DNA of 23,951 nucleotides from JBGLNJ01 sp964353405 (GTDB lineage: Bacteria > Chloroflexota > Anaerolineae > Fen-1058), in contig CAYGWJ010000496.1 in the NCBI GenBank assembly GCA_964353405.1, positions 1 to 23,951 of the forward strand, read 5' to 3'. A program made the translations under genes and the position numbers. Below the pieces are notes generated by a model. That model ran no database searches. It saw only the letters and a list, made by a program, of their open reading frames with translations, and was not told the origin of the DNA. Shown in pieces: positions 7,884 through 15,220 of the stretch (positions are counted from its first letter, which is position 1; every line of letters begins with the position of its first letter).

Positions 7884-8480
7884 TCAGTCCTCGCCCAACT
7901 CGAAGCGCACGAACCTGCGCACGACGATATTTTCGCCGATCTTGGCGATGGCCTGCGTGATCAGATCACCCACCTTGACCTTGTCGTCCTTGACGAACGG
8001 CTGGCGAAGCAGGCACGTCTCATCGTAGAACTTGTCCAGCTTGCCCAGCACGATTCGATCCAGGATGTTCTCAGGTTTGCCGGCGGCGGCGGCTTCGGCG
8101 CGGAACGCAGCGCGCTGACCTTCCAGCACGCCCGCCGGAATATCTTCTGGCCGGAGGCAGCGTGGATTGCTGAACGCGATGTGCAACACCAACTCGTGGG
8201 CAAGCGCCTTGAAATCGTCGGTGGCCGCTACAAAGTCGCTTTCGCAGTTGATTTCCAAAAGCACGGCCACACGGTTGCCGGGGTGCGCGTACACTTCGAT
8301 GCGGCCCTCCTTCGCAACGCGCTCGGCCTTCTTGGCGGCCTTGGCCAGACCTTTTTCCCTGAGGTAGGCAGCCGCCTTTTCCAGATCGCCGCCGTGTTCT
8401 TCGAGCGCCTTGCGACACTCGAGCACGCCTGCGCCGCTGACCGCGCGCAGTTGCTTGACCATAGATGCAGAGATTTCCAT
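7884..8480 (-). CDS. tsf: Translation elongation factor Ts
   Basis: A 198-aa guanine-nucleotide exchange factor for EF-Tu. The N-terminal UBA-like helical domain (about 5-45: VKQLRAVSGAGVLECRKALEE) is followed by the core with the ESDFVA motif (80-85) that contacts EF-Tu; the usual form is TDFVA, with Ser in place of Thr here. It is of the short type, about 200 aa with a single reduced core domain as in Thermus, rather than the near 280-aa form of Escherichia coli. AAGGA lies 7 nt before the ATG. It follows rpsB by 67 nt and is closed by a strong terminator. Confidence 0.96.
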   Translation of the reverse strand: MEISASMVKQLRAVSGAGVLECRKALEEHGGDLEKAAAYLREKGLAKAAKKAERVAKEGRIEVYAHPGNRVAVLLEINCESDFVAATDDFKALAHELVLHIAFSNPRCLRPEDIPAGVLEGQRAAFRAEAAAAGKPENILDRIVLGKLDKFYDETCLLRQPFVKDDKVKVGDLITQAIAKIGENIVVRRFVRFELGED

Positions 8481-8547
8481 TCCAGATTCCTTGTTCTGTG
8501 TTCAGTCCTCCCGCAGGTTGGGAATTTGCGGAAGGATGCATAAAGCT

Positions 8548-9384
8548 CTATGCTTCTTTGTCCAAATCTTCTTCGACCTTGTCTTTTTCCGCATTCGGCT
8601 CGAAGGCGAGCTCACCACTGCGCAGTTTGGCCAGCGTGGCCGCGCCCAAATATTTCTCTTCGGCTTCAGCCTGGCCTTCTTCGGCGGGCAGGGCCTCTTT
8701 GCGAAGCGCTACGCCTTCCAGCGCCGCATCGGCCATCTTGGTCACAATAAGCTTGATAGCACGAATCGCGTCGTCGTTGGACGGAATGACATAGTCAATC
8801 GGGTCCGGGTCGCAGTTCGTGTCCACCATGGCGATGACAGGAATGTTGAGCGAGTTGGCTTCGCGCACCGCCGTCACCTCGCGGCGCACGTCCACCACGA
8901 ACACCACGCCCGGCAAGCGCTTCATCTCTTTGATGCCGCCCAGGCGCAGGTTGAGCTTTTCGATTTCGCGTGTGAGCAACAGGGCCTCTTTCTTGATCAG
9001 CCGCTCAAAGTCGCCCGCATCGCGGCGCTGCTCCAACGCCATGAGCGTGTCAATCCGCTGGCGGATGGTGCGCCAGTTGGTGAGCGTGCCACCCAGCCAA
9101 CGATGCGTGATGTAGGGCTGGCCGGCGCGCATGGCTTGCTGGCTGATGGCCTCTTGCGCCTGGCGCTTGGTGCCGACGAACAGCACCGGCTCGCCGCGCG
9201 AGACAGTATCGCGCACCAAATTGTAAGAGGTCTCGATCGAACCCAGCGTCTGCTGCAAGTCAATGATGTGAATGCCGTTGCGCTCGGTAAAGATATACGG
9301 CTTCATCTTGGGGTTCCAGCGGCGGGTGCGGTGACCAAAGTGGACGCCCGTTTCCAGCAGGGCCTTCATCTGTACGACAGCCAT
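8548..9384 (-). CDS. rpsB: Small ribosomal subunit protein S2
   Basis: A 278-aa ribosomal protein S2. The open frame runs 53 codons further upstream, but AAGGAGG (9393-9399) lies 8 nt before ATG 9384 and the family begins here with MKALLETGVHFGHRTRRWNPKM. Conserved blocks include FTERNGIHIIDLQQT, VLFVGTKRQAQEAI, HRWLGGTLTNW, the helical insert of coiled-coil type, and MVDTNCDPDPIDYVIPSNDDAIRAI. The C-terminus has a short acidic and lysine-rich tail beyond the core. The gene heads rpsB-tsf and has a promoter near 9545 and a leader of about 140 nt; S2 commonly represses its own operon through such a leader. Confidence 0.97.
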   Translation of the reverse strand: MAVVQMKALLETGVHFGHRTRRWNPKMKPYIFTERNGIHIIDLQQTLGSIETSYNLVRDTVSRGEPVLFVGTKRQAQEAISQQAMRAGQPYITHRWLGGTLTNWRTIRQRIDTLMALEQRRDAGDFERLIKKEALLLTREIEKLNLRLGGIKEMKRLPGVVFVVDVRREVTAVREANSLNIPVIAMVDTNCDPDPIDYVIPSNDDAIRAIKLIVTKMADAALEGVALRKEALPAEEGQAEAEEKYLGAATLAKLRSGELAFEPNAEKDKVEEDLDKEA

Positions 9385-9525
9385 TGAGCATGCCTCCTTA
9401 GCGTTTTTCGCGTCCGCTCCGTTCCATGTCCGAGAGCCAGGCATTCCCCATGCTGGGGCGGCTGTCTGCCCGGCACGCCTCGAACGATCCGGGAGCGTGC
9501 GAGATAGTGTGCCCTTGCGGGCCAA
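9385..9525 (-). promoter_or_regulatory. rpsB leader with hairpins, candidate S2 autoregulatory RNA
   Basis: About 140 nt of untranslated leader lie between the predicted transcript start and rpsB. On the minus strand it can form GCACGC/GCGTGC and CCCC-AGCAT-GGGG stems before the AAGGAGG. Autoregulation by S2 is known in other bacteria; here it is inference from position and length. Confidence 0.4.
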
Positions 9526-9531
9526 AACAAG

Positions 9532-9559
9532 ATTGTACCACAATTGGCGGATTCGTCAA
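9532..9559 (-). promoter_or_regulatory. Sigma-70-type promoter of rpsB-tsf
   Basis: Minus strand: -35 TTGACG (9554-9559), 16 bp, -10 TACAAT (9532-9537). The flanks CTTTTTGAC and TACAATCTTG are the same as in the promoters at 22694 and 23482. Confidence 0.75.
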
Positions 9560-9705
9560 AAAGGTGACCACAAGGGCCGCCCCTCCGTTACGCCCACAGC
9601 ATGAGCAACACACCCCAACACGCCCCACCAGAACACGTCGCCGTACAGATTGCGGATGTTGGAGCGGAGATTCGAATCCGAAATCGAGGCAGATGATCGT
9701 CGCAT
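9556..9705 (-). pseudogene. Possible remnant of an MFS transporter N-terminus (49 codons)
   Basis: This stretch lies in the 341-nt gap between the sulfur-carrier gene and rpsB. A 49-codon ORF encodes an Arg/Ser-rich start, then NIRNLYGDVFWWGVLGC and a hydrophobic stretch. The wording resembles the first transmembrane helix of MFS permeases (pattern R-N-x-Y/L-x-D-x-x-W-F-G-V-L), but the ORF stops after one helix, its stop codon lies within the rpsB -35 box, and it has no ribosome-binding site. I read it as a decayed fragment or a chance ORF; the rest of this gap holds only the rpsB promoter and leader. Confidence 0.25.
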
Positions 9706-9725
9706 GGATTTGCTGCGCTGAAGGG

Positions 9726-9962
9726 CTACCGACTTCCTCCACCCATGGGCGGATATAACTCGACCCGGTCGCCGTCGGAGACACGCGCGTCGTCTAGTGA
9801 GACGAGGCGGCCATTCACCACTGTCAGCGCGACTTGTCCCGGCGGTACCTGCAAACGGCCGAGCAACTCTACCAGGGCAACGGGTTCAACCAGTGGAATC
9901 GTCAGCCAGGGACGCTTGTGCGGATCGTGCCAATTCAAGTGGCCGCCGAGATGGAGATGCAT
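9726..9962 (-). CDS. MoaD/ThiS-family sulfur carrier protein next to aldehyde oxidoreductase
   Basis: A 78-aa beta-grasp protein of the MoaD/ThiS type. The middle (VALVELLGRLQVPPGQVALTVVNG followed by DARVSDGDRVELYPPMGGG) carries the family pattern: a helix with hydrophobic spacing, the VNG(R) turn, the DGD turn and the hydrophobic strand before the Gly-Gly tail. MoaD donates sulfur from its C-terminal thiocarboxylate to make molybdopterin, the ligand of tungsten in the enzyme encoded immediately upstream, so a role in that cofactor is likely. Oddly, the chain ends GGGSR rather than in a bare Gly-Gly; two residues would have to be removed before activation. The gene begins 67 nt after the oxidoreductase stop and is probably cotranscribed. 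Confidence 0.8.
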   Translation of the reverse strand: MHLHLGGHLNWHDPHKRPWLTIPLVEPVALVELLGRLQVPPGQVALTVVNGRLVSLDDARVSDGDRVELYPPMGGGSR

Positions 9963-10029
9963 GCTGTCACCCTATCGCCGCGCAGGGGCGTTCAACCCGC
10001 AGGGGGCTGTGCCTCGAACGTTCCAACCT

Positions 10030-11919
10030 TTACATCAGGTCAGCCGCCCACTCGATGCCGAGCGCGGCCAGACGCTGGCGCGTGGGACGGGCAGTGTCCG
10101 GGTCCCAGCCTTTGACAACATACAATTCGGTCATGGCCTGCTCGAACTCTGCGCGCGGCAAAGCCACACCTGCCAGCGCGCCGTTTTCCAGCGGAGCAAA
10201 CAGCCGGTCGGGCAATGTGTCATCTTTGCGAGAGAATCCTTCGCGGATGTTGAACACGCGCGCAAGATTGGTCGCGCGCTCGCCGATGCGCAACAAATCC
10301 TCTAGGGAGACATCCCAGCCCGTGGCCGCGCGAACGGCGCTCACCGTCTCGTCTATCGAGATGAACGAGCGAGGCGCGGGGCCAAAGTAGCAAAAGCCAA
10401 TGACCTTGCCCAGGCTGCTCCAGTTTTCCAGCAAGGCATACGCCGCCACTTTTTTGCTGCTCAACTCGCGCGGAGGCAGAGCTTCGGAAATGCCCAGCGG
10501 CGCGGCGCCCTTGAACGTCACCGAGTTCGGATTGGCAATCGCCGTATCGTGATAAGCCGACAGGTGCTCCGCGCCCGTCTCGGAGATGGCGTAGGAAAAG
10601 CCCACACCCACTTTGCCGCGCGGGTCGTGCATCGGCAGTTCTTGACCTTTGACCTGCATGGCAAAGAGATGCGCGTCGCCGCCAATGACCTCTGCCGCGC
10701 GGCGCGAGCCTTCCGCCATCAAGTTGCCCAGGCCTTGCCGATGTGCAATCTTGTCCACCAGCCACAGCATGGCTTGCACATTGCCAAAGCGCAACTCGAC
10801 GCCGTCAGTATCCTTGAGACCTATCAGCCCATGCTCGAAACATTCCATCGCAAACGCAACGGTCGCGCTCGTCGAAATGGCGTCGAGCGTGTGGCGGCCA
10901 CACAACTCGTTGGCTTTGGCCACGGCCTGCAAATCGTCAATGCCACAGTTGGCGCCGAACCCGCCGATGGCTTCGTACTCCGGCCCGCCATACTCGCTTG
11001 CCCTACCGTCAATCGCCACTTCACGCTTGCAGCGAACCGCACAGGCATAGCAACTGCGCCGGGCTGTGAGCAATTCCTTTTGATACATTTCCCACTTGAG
11101 CTTGTCCACGCCCTCGAACGCGCCCTGGCGAAAGTTGCGCGTGGGGAAAATGCCCGCCGCATTCAATCCAGACACCAGGCCCGGCGTGCCCTTGTCCTGC
11201 AAATCCCAACTTTGCGGATGTTCCTTGACGCGCTTGGCCAGTGTCCGCCCCAGCTCGGCAAGCGCCTGCGGGTCGTGCGCCAGATCGAGGTAGCGGCCCG
11301 TGCCGCGCACCGCAATAGCTTTAAGGTTCTTGCTTCCCATCACCGCGCCCATGCCGGTGCGCCCATTAAAATGGCGCAAGTCGTTGGTGAGCGCCGCAAA
11401 GCGCACCTTGTTCTCACCGCCGGCGCCAATCTGCAACACGCGGATGAGCTTGTCGCCCAGCTCTTGACGAATCGCCGACTGCGCCTGTGCCGGCTCCTGG
11501 CCCCACAGATGGCGCGCGTCGCGGATCCGGGCCTGTGCGTCTTTGACCCACAGATACACCGGCTCTTGGGCACGCCCGGTGATGACGATGGCTTCGAACC
11601 CGGCCAGCTTGAGTTCCGGCCCCCAAAAACCGCCCGCTTCCGATTCACCATAGCCGCCCGTGAGCGGCGACTTGGCCGCCGCCGTAAAACGCGTGGCCGT
11701 GGAAAGCGGAGCGCCCGTAATCAGGCCGTTGACAAGGACGAGCACATTGTCCGGGCCGAGCGGGTTAACGCCGGGTTTGATCTCGCGCAACAAGAGAAAC
11801 GCTGCCAGCGCCTTGCCGCCCGGGTAAAGGCGATAAAACTCTTGACCAAACTCTTCAACAGTGATAGAGGCCCGAGTCAGGTCAACCCGCAGAATTTTGC
11901 CTGTGGTCCCGTACGCCAT
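10030..11919 (-). CDS. aor: Tungsten-type aldehyde ferredoxin oxidoreductase
   Basis: A 629-aa member of the AOR family, which oxidises aldehydes to acids (or the reverse) with a tungsto-bis-pterin and one 4Fe-4S cluster, passing electrons to ferredoxin. The N-terminal domain holds the pterin-binding region (GGKALAAFLLL, GPDNVLVLVNGLITGAPLS, KSPLTGGYGESEAGGFWGPELK and FNGRTGMGAVMGSKNLKAI). Cluster ligands are CYACAVRC (C290, C293, C297) and C510 in GFCYFG. GPEYEAIGGFG (312-322) supplies conserved acidic residues. The frame extends 29 codons further, but GGGAGGG lies 7 nt before ATG 11919 and the family starts with YGTTGKILRVDLT. It heads an operon with the MoaD-like gene. The substrate cannot be told from sequence, and no dedicated ferredoxin is next door. 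Confidence 0.94.
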   Translation of the reverse strand: MAYGTTGKILRVDLTRASITVEEFGQEFYRLYPGGKALAAFLLLREIKPGVNPLGPDNVLVLVNGLITGAPLSTATRFTAAAKSPLTGGYGESEAGGFWGPELKLAGFEAIVITGRAQEPVYLWVKDAQARIRDARHLWGQEPAQAQSAIRQELGDKLIRVLQIGAGGENKVRFAALTNDLRHFNGRTGMGAVMGSKNLKAIAVRGTGRYLDLAHDPQALAELGRTLAKRVKEHPQSWDLQDKGTPGLVSGLNAAGIFPTRNFRQGAFEGVDKLKWEMYQKELLTARRSCYACAVRCKREVAIDGRASEYGGPEYEAIGGFGANCGIDDLQAVAKANELCGRHTLDAISTSATVAFAMECFEHGLIGLKDTDGVELRFGNVQAMLWLVDKIAHRQGLGNLMAEGSRRAAEVIGGDAHLFAMQVKGQELPMHDPRGKVGVGFSYAISETGAEHLSAYHDTAIANPNSVTFKGAAPLGISEALPPRELSSKKVAAYALLENWSSLGKVIGFCYFGPAPRSFISIDETVSAVRAATGWDVSLEDLLRIGERATNLARVFNIREGFSRKDDTLPDRLFAPLENGALAGVALPRAEFEQAMTELYVVKGWDPDTARPTRQRLAALGIEWAADLM

Positions 11920-11953
11920 GATTTTGCCCTCCCGAAGTGAGATTCCAGCCCCA

Positions 11954-11962
11954 AGTATAACA
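11954..11962 (-). promoter_or_regulatory. Extended -10 promoter candidate for the oxidoreductase operon
   Basis: Minus strand TGTTATACT (TGn plus -10 TATACT at 11954-11959). No good -35 box stands 17 bp upstream, so this would be an extended -10 promoter. The transcript would start about 28 nt before the start codon. Confidence 0.45.
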
Positions 11963-12005
11963 CACTCATCGCGTGGATGCCCACACCAGCCGTCTGCCGG
12001 AATCA

Positions 12006-12014
12006 TGGTAAAAT
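12006..12014 (+). promoter_or_regulatory. Extended -10 promoter candidate for the ParB-USP gene
   Basis: TGGTAAAAT (TGn plus -10 TAAAAT at 12009-12014) lies about 45 nt before the ATG at 12059. The -35 region is poor. The divergent oxidoreductase promoter lies about 45 bp away. Confidence 0.45.
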
Positions 12015-12058
12015 GCGCGCACTTACATTATGCTGGTTCCAAGCGTGAGGAATTCCGT

Positions 12059-13798
12059 ATGAACATGATCGTCCCGCCATTCCCAGTCTCAACGGCAGCG
12101 GAGGACTTTGTTCGCGCGCGGCGCCGGGCCGCGATCGAAGAGATCATGGCCCGCCTCACCGGCAAGTCGGCCAAGCTGCTGTCTTACGAGGAGGTGCGCG
12201 AAAGACTGCACGCCACGGGCGCAACGCCGCGCGGCGTGCAAGAGATTCCGCTCGACGCCATCGTCGGGAGCGTGGGACGTTACACCGATTTCACTCGCAG
12301 CTTTTTGCCCAAGCAAGACAGCGACGAAGAACGCTGGGTGCGAGTTGAAACGGCCCCGGCCGGACTGGCGGGGTTGCCACCCATAGAAGTCTATCAAATC
12401 GGCCAGGTCTATTTTGTTCTCGACGGCAACCACCGCGTCTCGGTCGCGCGGCAGCAAGGCTTGCAGTACATCACGGCAGACGTGACCGAGATTCACACCA
12501 CAGTCCCCCTCTCGCCGGATGTCCAGCCGGACGATTTGATCATCAAAGCCGAAGCGGCCGCTTTCCTGGAAGCCACCGGGCTGGACAAGGCCTGCGCTGG
12601 CTCCGACCTGGCCGTGAGCATCCCCGGCCAATATGCCAAGCTGGAAAATCACATACAAGTCAAGCAATACTTGATGGAAGAAGAACTGGGCCGTCCAGTC
12701 TCATTCGAACAAGCCGCCTGCCATTGGTACAACGAAGATTACCAACCGGTCGTGGAAGTGATGCGAGAGCAGGGCATCTTGCGCGACTTGCATCGCACCG
12801 AGACCGACCTTTACCTGTGGCTCTCACAGCACCAATTGGCGCTGGAACAAGAACTGGGGTTGGAAGTGAGGCCCGAATCGGTGGCGGCAAACCTGGCTCA
12901 CCGCTTTAGCCCCAAGCCGGGTCGCCTTGCCGCGCGGCTGGGCCGCAAGATTCTCGACGTGATGACGCCCGACGAGCTCGAGACCGGCCTGCCGCCGGGG
13001 CAGTGGCGCAAAGAACACCTGGCTGTCCGGCCCGGCGGCCGTTTGTTTGCCGATATACTGGTGGGCGTGAGCGGCGAGGAGGCTGGATGGCATGCACTCG
13101 ATCAAGCTCTAGAGATTGCAGCGCGCGAGCAGGCGGTACTACACGGTTTTCACGCCACGCCTTCTGAAGAAGCGCTGACTGGCGACAAAGCCCAGAACGT
13201 TCAGCTCGAGTTCGACCTGCGTTGCCAGGCCGCGCAAGTGGCTGGCAAGTTGTCGTTCGACGCAGGCCAAGTGGCCCGCAGCATCTACGAGCGGTCGTGG
13301 TGGGTTGATCTGATCGTGTTGAGCCTGAGTTATCCGCCTTCGCCGCAACCTCTCGCCAAGCTGGCCTCGGGCTTTCGCACTATTTTGAGACAATGCTCCC
13401 GGCCCGTGCTGGCTGTGCCGGGGCCGGCGTCCGAGCTTTCGCGCGCGTTGCTGGCCTATGACGGCAGCCCCAAGGCCGACGAAGCGCTGTTCGTCGCCAC
13501 GTATGTGGCAAACCAGTGGAACATGCCACTCGTCGTGGTGACGGTGGATACCGATCGAATCAAACCCGAGGTGCAACGACGTGCTCACGAATACCTGGCG
13601 ACGCACGAGGTGCGAGCGACGTACGAGCACAAGAGCGGTCCGGCCGCAGAGGCAATCCTGCAAGCCTCCGAACAACATGCGAGCGATTTGATCATCATTG
13701 GGAACTATGGGCCGAACCCGCTATTGGAAGTGGTGAGGGGCAGCACCGTGGATGATGTATTGCGCGCGAGCCGCCAGCCCGTGTTGATCTGCCGCTAG
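12059..13798 (+). CDS. ParB/sulfiredoxin-like domain fused to two universal stress protein domains
   Basis: A 579-aa three-part protein. Residues about 63-145 form a ParB/Srx-like fold, ending in YFVLDGNHRVSVARQQG with the nucleotide-contact motif D122-G-N-H-R126. A middle region (about 150-325) is unrecognised and helix-rich. Residues about 329-454 form a first UspA domain whose ATP loop is lost (the GxxG-x9-G(S/T) pattern is missing). Residues about 461-578 form a second UspA domain with a complete ATP motif, GNYG followed by nine residues and GS (548-562), so this half probably binds ATP. The frame opens 66 codons earlier, but AGGA lies 7 nt before ATG 12059. It is divergent from the aldehyde oxidoreductase and convergent with sua5, sharing the CTAG of both stop codons. 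Function is unknown; a nucleotide-sensing stress role is inference. Confidence 0.88.
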   Translation: MNMIVPPFPVSTAAEDFVRARRRAAIEEIMARLTGKSAKLLSYEEVRERLHATGATPRGVQEIPLDAIVGSVGRYTDFTRSFLPKQDSDEERWVRVETAPAGLAGLPPIEVYQIGQVYFVLDGNHRVSVARQQGLQYITADVTEIHTTVPLSPDVQPDDLIIKAEAAAFLEATGLDKACAGSDLAVSIPGQYAKLENHIQVKQYLMEEELGRPVSFEQAACHWYNEDYQPVVEVMREQGILRDLHRTETDLYLWLSQHQLALEQELGLEVRPESVAANLAHRFSPKPGRLAARLGRKILDVMTPDELETGLPPGQWRKEHLAVRPGGRLFADILVGVSGEEAGWHALDQALEIAAREQAVLHGFHATPSEEALTGDKAQNVQLEFDLRCQAAQVAGKLSFDAGQVARSIYERSWWVDLIVLSLSYPPSPQPLAKLASGFRTILRQCSRPVLAVPGPASELSRALLAYDGSPKADEALFVATYVANQWNMPLVVVTVDTDRIKPEVQRRAHEYLATHEVRATYEHKSGPAAEAILQASEQHASDLIIIGNYGPNPLLEVVRGSTVDDVLRASRQPVLICR

Positions 13799-14421
13799 AG
13801 CAAGTCAGGCACAATCGCACGCAAGTCAGCGAGAGAAACAGCTCCCTCGCGCACGACACGCAGAGGTGAGGACACACAGTCCACAATGGTTGAAGGGATG
13901 CCGCCGGGGCATGGGCCACCGTCGAGTATGGCGGCAATGCGGCCCCCCAGTTGAGTTATCACATCGGAGGCGGTGATCGGGCTCGCCCGGCCAGAACGAT
14001 TTGCGCTCGTTGCGGCCAGCGGGCCCGTGAGACGCATGAGCGCACGAGCCAGGTCCAAATCGGGGAGGCGCACCGCCACGGTCATGTCCGCGCTCACAAT
14101 CTCGGGCAAGTCGAGATGTTTGGGCAAGACAAGCGTCAGGCCGCCGGGCCAAAAGTGCGTGATCAGTTTGTGCGCCATGGCCGGCACACCCGCAGTGATG
14201 CGTGGCAAGTCGGCTTTATCGGCGATGAGGACCGGGATGGCTTTTTCCGGCGGGCGCTGCTTGGCAACATAGATCGCGGCAACGGCGGCCGCATTGAAAG
14301 CAGGCGCACCTACCCCATAGACCGTGTCCGTGGGAAAGGCGACGAGTTGACCGGCGTGCAACAACTCGGCGGCACGCATCAGACTCTCGGCGTGACTGGC
14401 AGGCAGGATTTCAGTGGGCAT
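13795..14421 (-). CDS. tsaC: Threonylcarbamoyl-AMP synthase (Sua5/TsaC/YwlC)
   Basis: A 208-aa enzyme that makes threonylcarbamoyl-AMP from threonine, bicarbonate and ATP, the first step of the t6A37 tRNA modification needed for accurate decoding of ANN codons. Key parts are FPTDTVYGVGAPA near residue 29, the nucleotide-binding KQRPPEKAIPVL (K54, R56, K60), WPGGLTLVLP near 91-100, VAVRLPD and the SAN motif (139-141) in LAATSANRSG, then STIVDC. It is the short form without the Sua5 C-terminal domain. Its ATG lies 11 nt inside the end of the phosphatase gene. The TAG stop overlaps the stop of the convergent USP gene in a shared CTAG. Confidence 0.95.
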   Translation of the reverse strand: MPTEILPASHAESLMRAAELLHAGQLVAFPTDTVYGVGAPAFNAAAVAAIYVAKQRPPEKAIPVLIADKADLPRITAGVPAMAHKLITHFWPGGLTLVLPKHLDLPEIVSADMTVAVRLPDLDLARALMRLTGPLAATSANRSGRASPITASDVITQLGGRIAAILDGGPCPGGIPSTIVDCVSSPLRVVREGAVSLADLRAIVPDLL

Positions 14422-15220
14422 TCAGTACGAACCGCTCAATCGCCACTGCCGCGCCGTCTTTAGCCAGCGGCGGCGCAATCCAATCGGCGACGGCTTTGCA
14501 GGCGGGACTGCCATTGCCCATCGCCACGCCCACTCCGGCCCACGCCACCATCGGCACATCATTATCCTGATCGCCCACCGCCATCACCTGCGACTGGGGC
14601 ACGCCCAGGCGCCCGGCCAGCCAGGCCAGCCCGGTGCCCTTGTCCACGTTCAGCGGATTGGCCTCGATAAACAAATCGTGCGAGCGCACGATCTCCATCC
14701 GTCCGTCAAAGCGCTCGCGCAGATCGGCCAGGATTTCGTCGCCGTTCCCCCCTTCAGCCACAATCAGAACCTTGTCCGGGTCGTGGTCGAGCAACGCGTG
14801 CAGGTCGGGCACGTGCTGCGCCGCCGGGTTGAGCAGCCCCTCATAAAAACTGATGGGGTGACGCAGCTCGGTCAGGTAGAGTTGGCCATCGCGGTAGAGG
14901 TTCACATGCCAGTGACGTGCCTGCGCAAAGTCAATGATCTGCGCCGCCAGGTTCCGGTCGAGCGCGACGCGATGCAGCACGGGGCCATTGGTCTCTGCAA
15001 TCCATCCACCCTGGTAACAGATCAAGGGTTCGCGGATGTCCAGCTCTTGTGCAATAGGGCGAGTCGAAGTGATGCTGCGGCCTGTGGCGAGCGTGACGGC
15101 GAGGCCACGCCGTTGAGCTTCAGCGATGGCCCGCCTCACGCGCGGCGAAAACTGGAAACTGAAATCAAATAGGGTGCCGTCCAGGTCAAGCGCGAGAAGA
15201 CGGATCGGCTCGTTGGTCAT
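14411..15220 (-). CDS. Cof-type HAD-superfamily phosphatase
   Basis: A 269-aa HAD hydrolase of the Cof/YidA type, a cytoplasmic Mg2+-dependent phosphatase for small phosphorylated metabolites. All four motifs are visible: D12-L-D14-G-T (nucleophile and acid), LATGRS with T46, K194 in VDKGTGL and GDQDND (216-221). A C2-type cap lies between motifs II and III. The frame extends far upstream in prmC, but TAATG joins the prmC stop to ATG 15220 and the family starts at this point. It overlaps sua5 by 11 nt. The real substrate cannot be assigned; members act on sugar phosphates, pyridoxal phosphate or FMN. Confidence 0.93.
   Translation of the reverse strand: MTNEPIRLLALDLDGTLFDFSFQFSPRVRRAIAEAQRRGLAVTLATGRSITSTRPIAQELDIREPLICYQGGWIAETNGPVLHRVALDRNLAAQIIDFAQARHWHVNLYRDGQLYLTELRHPISFYEGLLNPAAQHVPDLHALLDHDPDKVLIVAEGGNGDEILADLRERFDGRMEIVRSHDLFIEANPLNVDKGTGLAWLAGRLGVPQSQVMAVGDQDNDVPMVAWAGVGVAMGNGSPACKAVADWIAPPLAKDGAAVAIERFVLNAH

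Noticed and set aside
9650..9700. Sequence GATTCGAATCC looking like a tRNA T-loop
   Set aside because: The arms around the loop do not pair over five bases on either strand, and no anticodon or acceptor stem can be built at the proper distance.
9398..9784. 128-codon ORF on the minus strand upstream of rpsB
   Set aside because: It overlaps the end of the sulfur-carrier gene, the promoter and the leader of rpsB, and has no family features.
10549..11940. 463-codon open frame on the plus strand
   Set aside because: It is antisense to the aldehyde oxidoreductase gene, whose cofactor and cluster motifs are complete; the frame is a by-product of high GC content.
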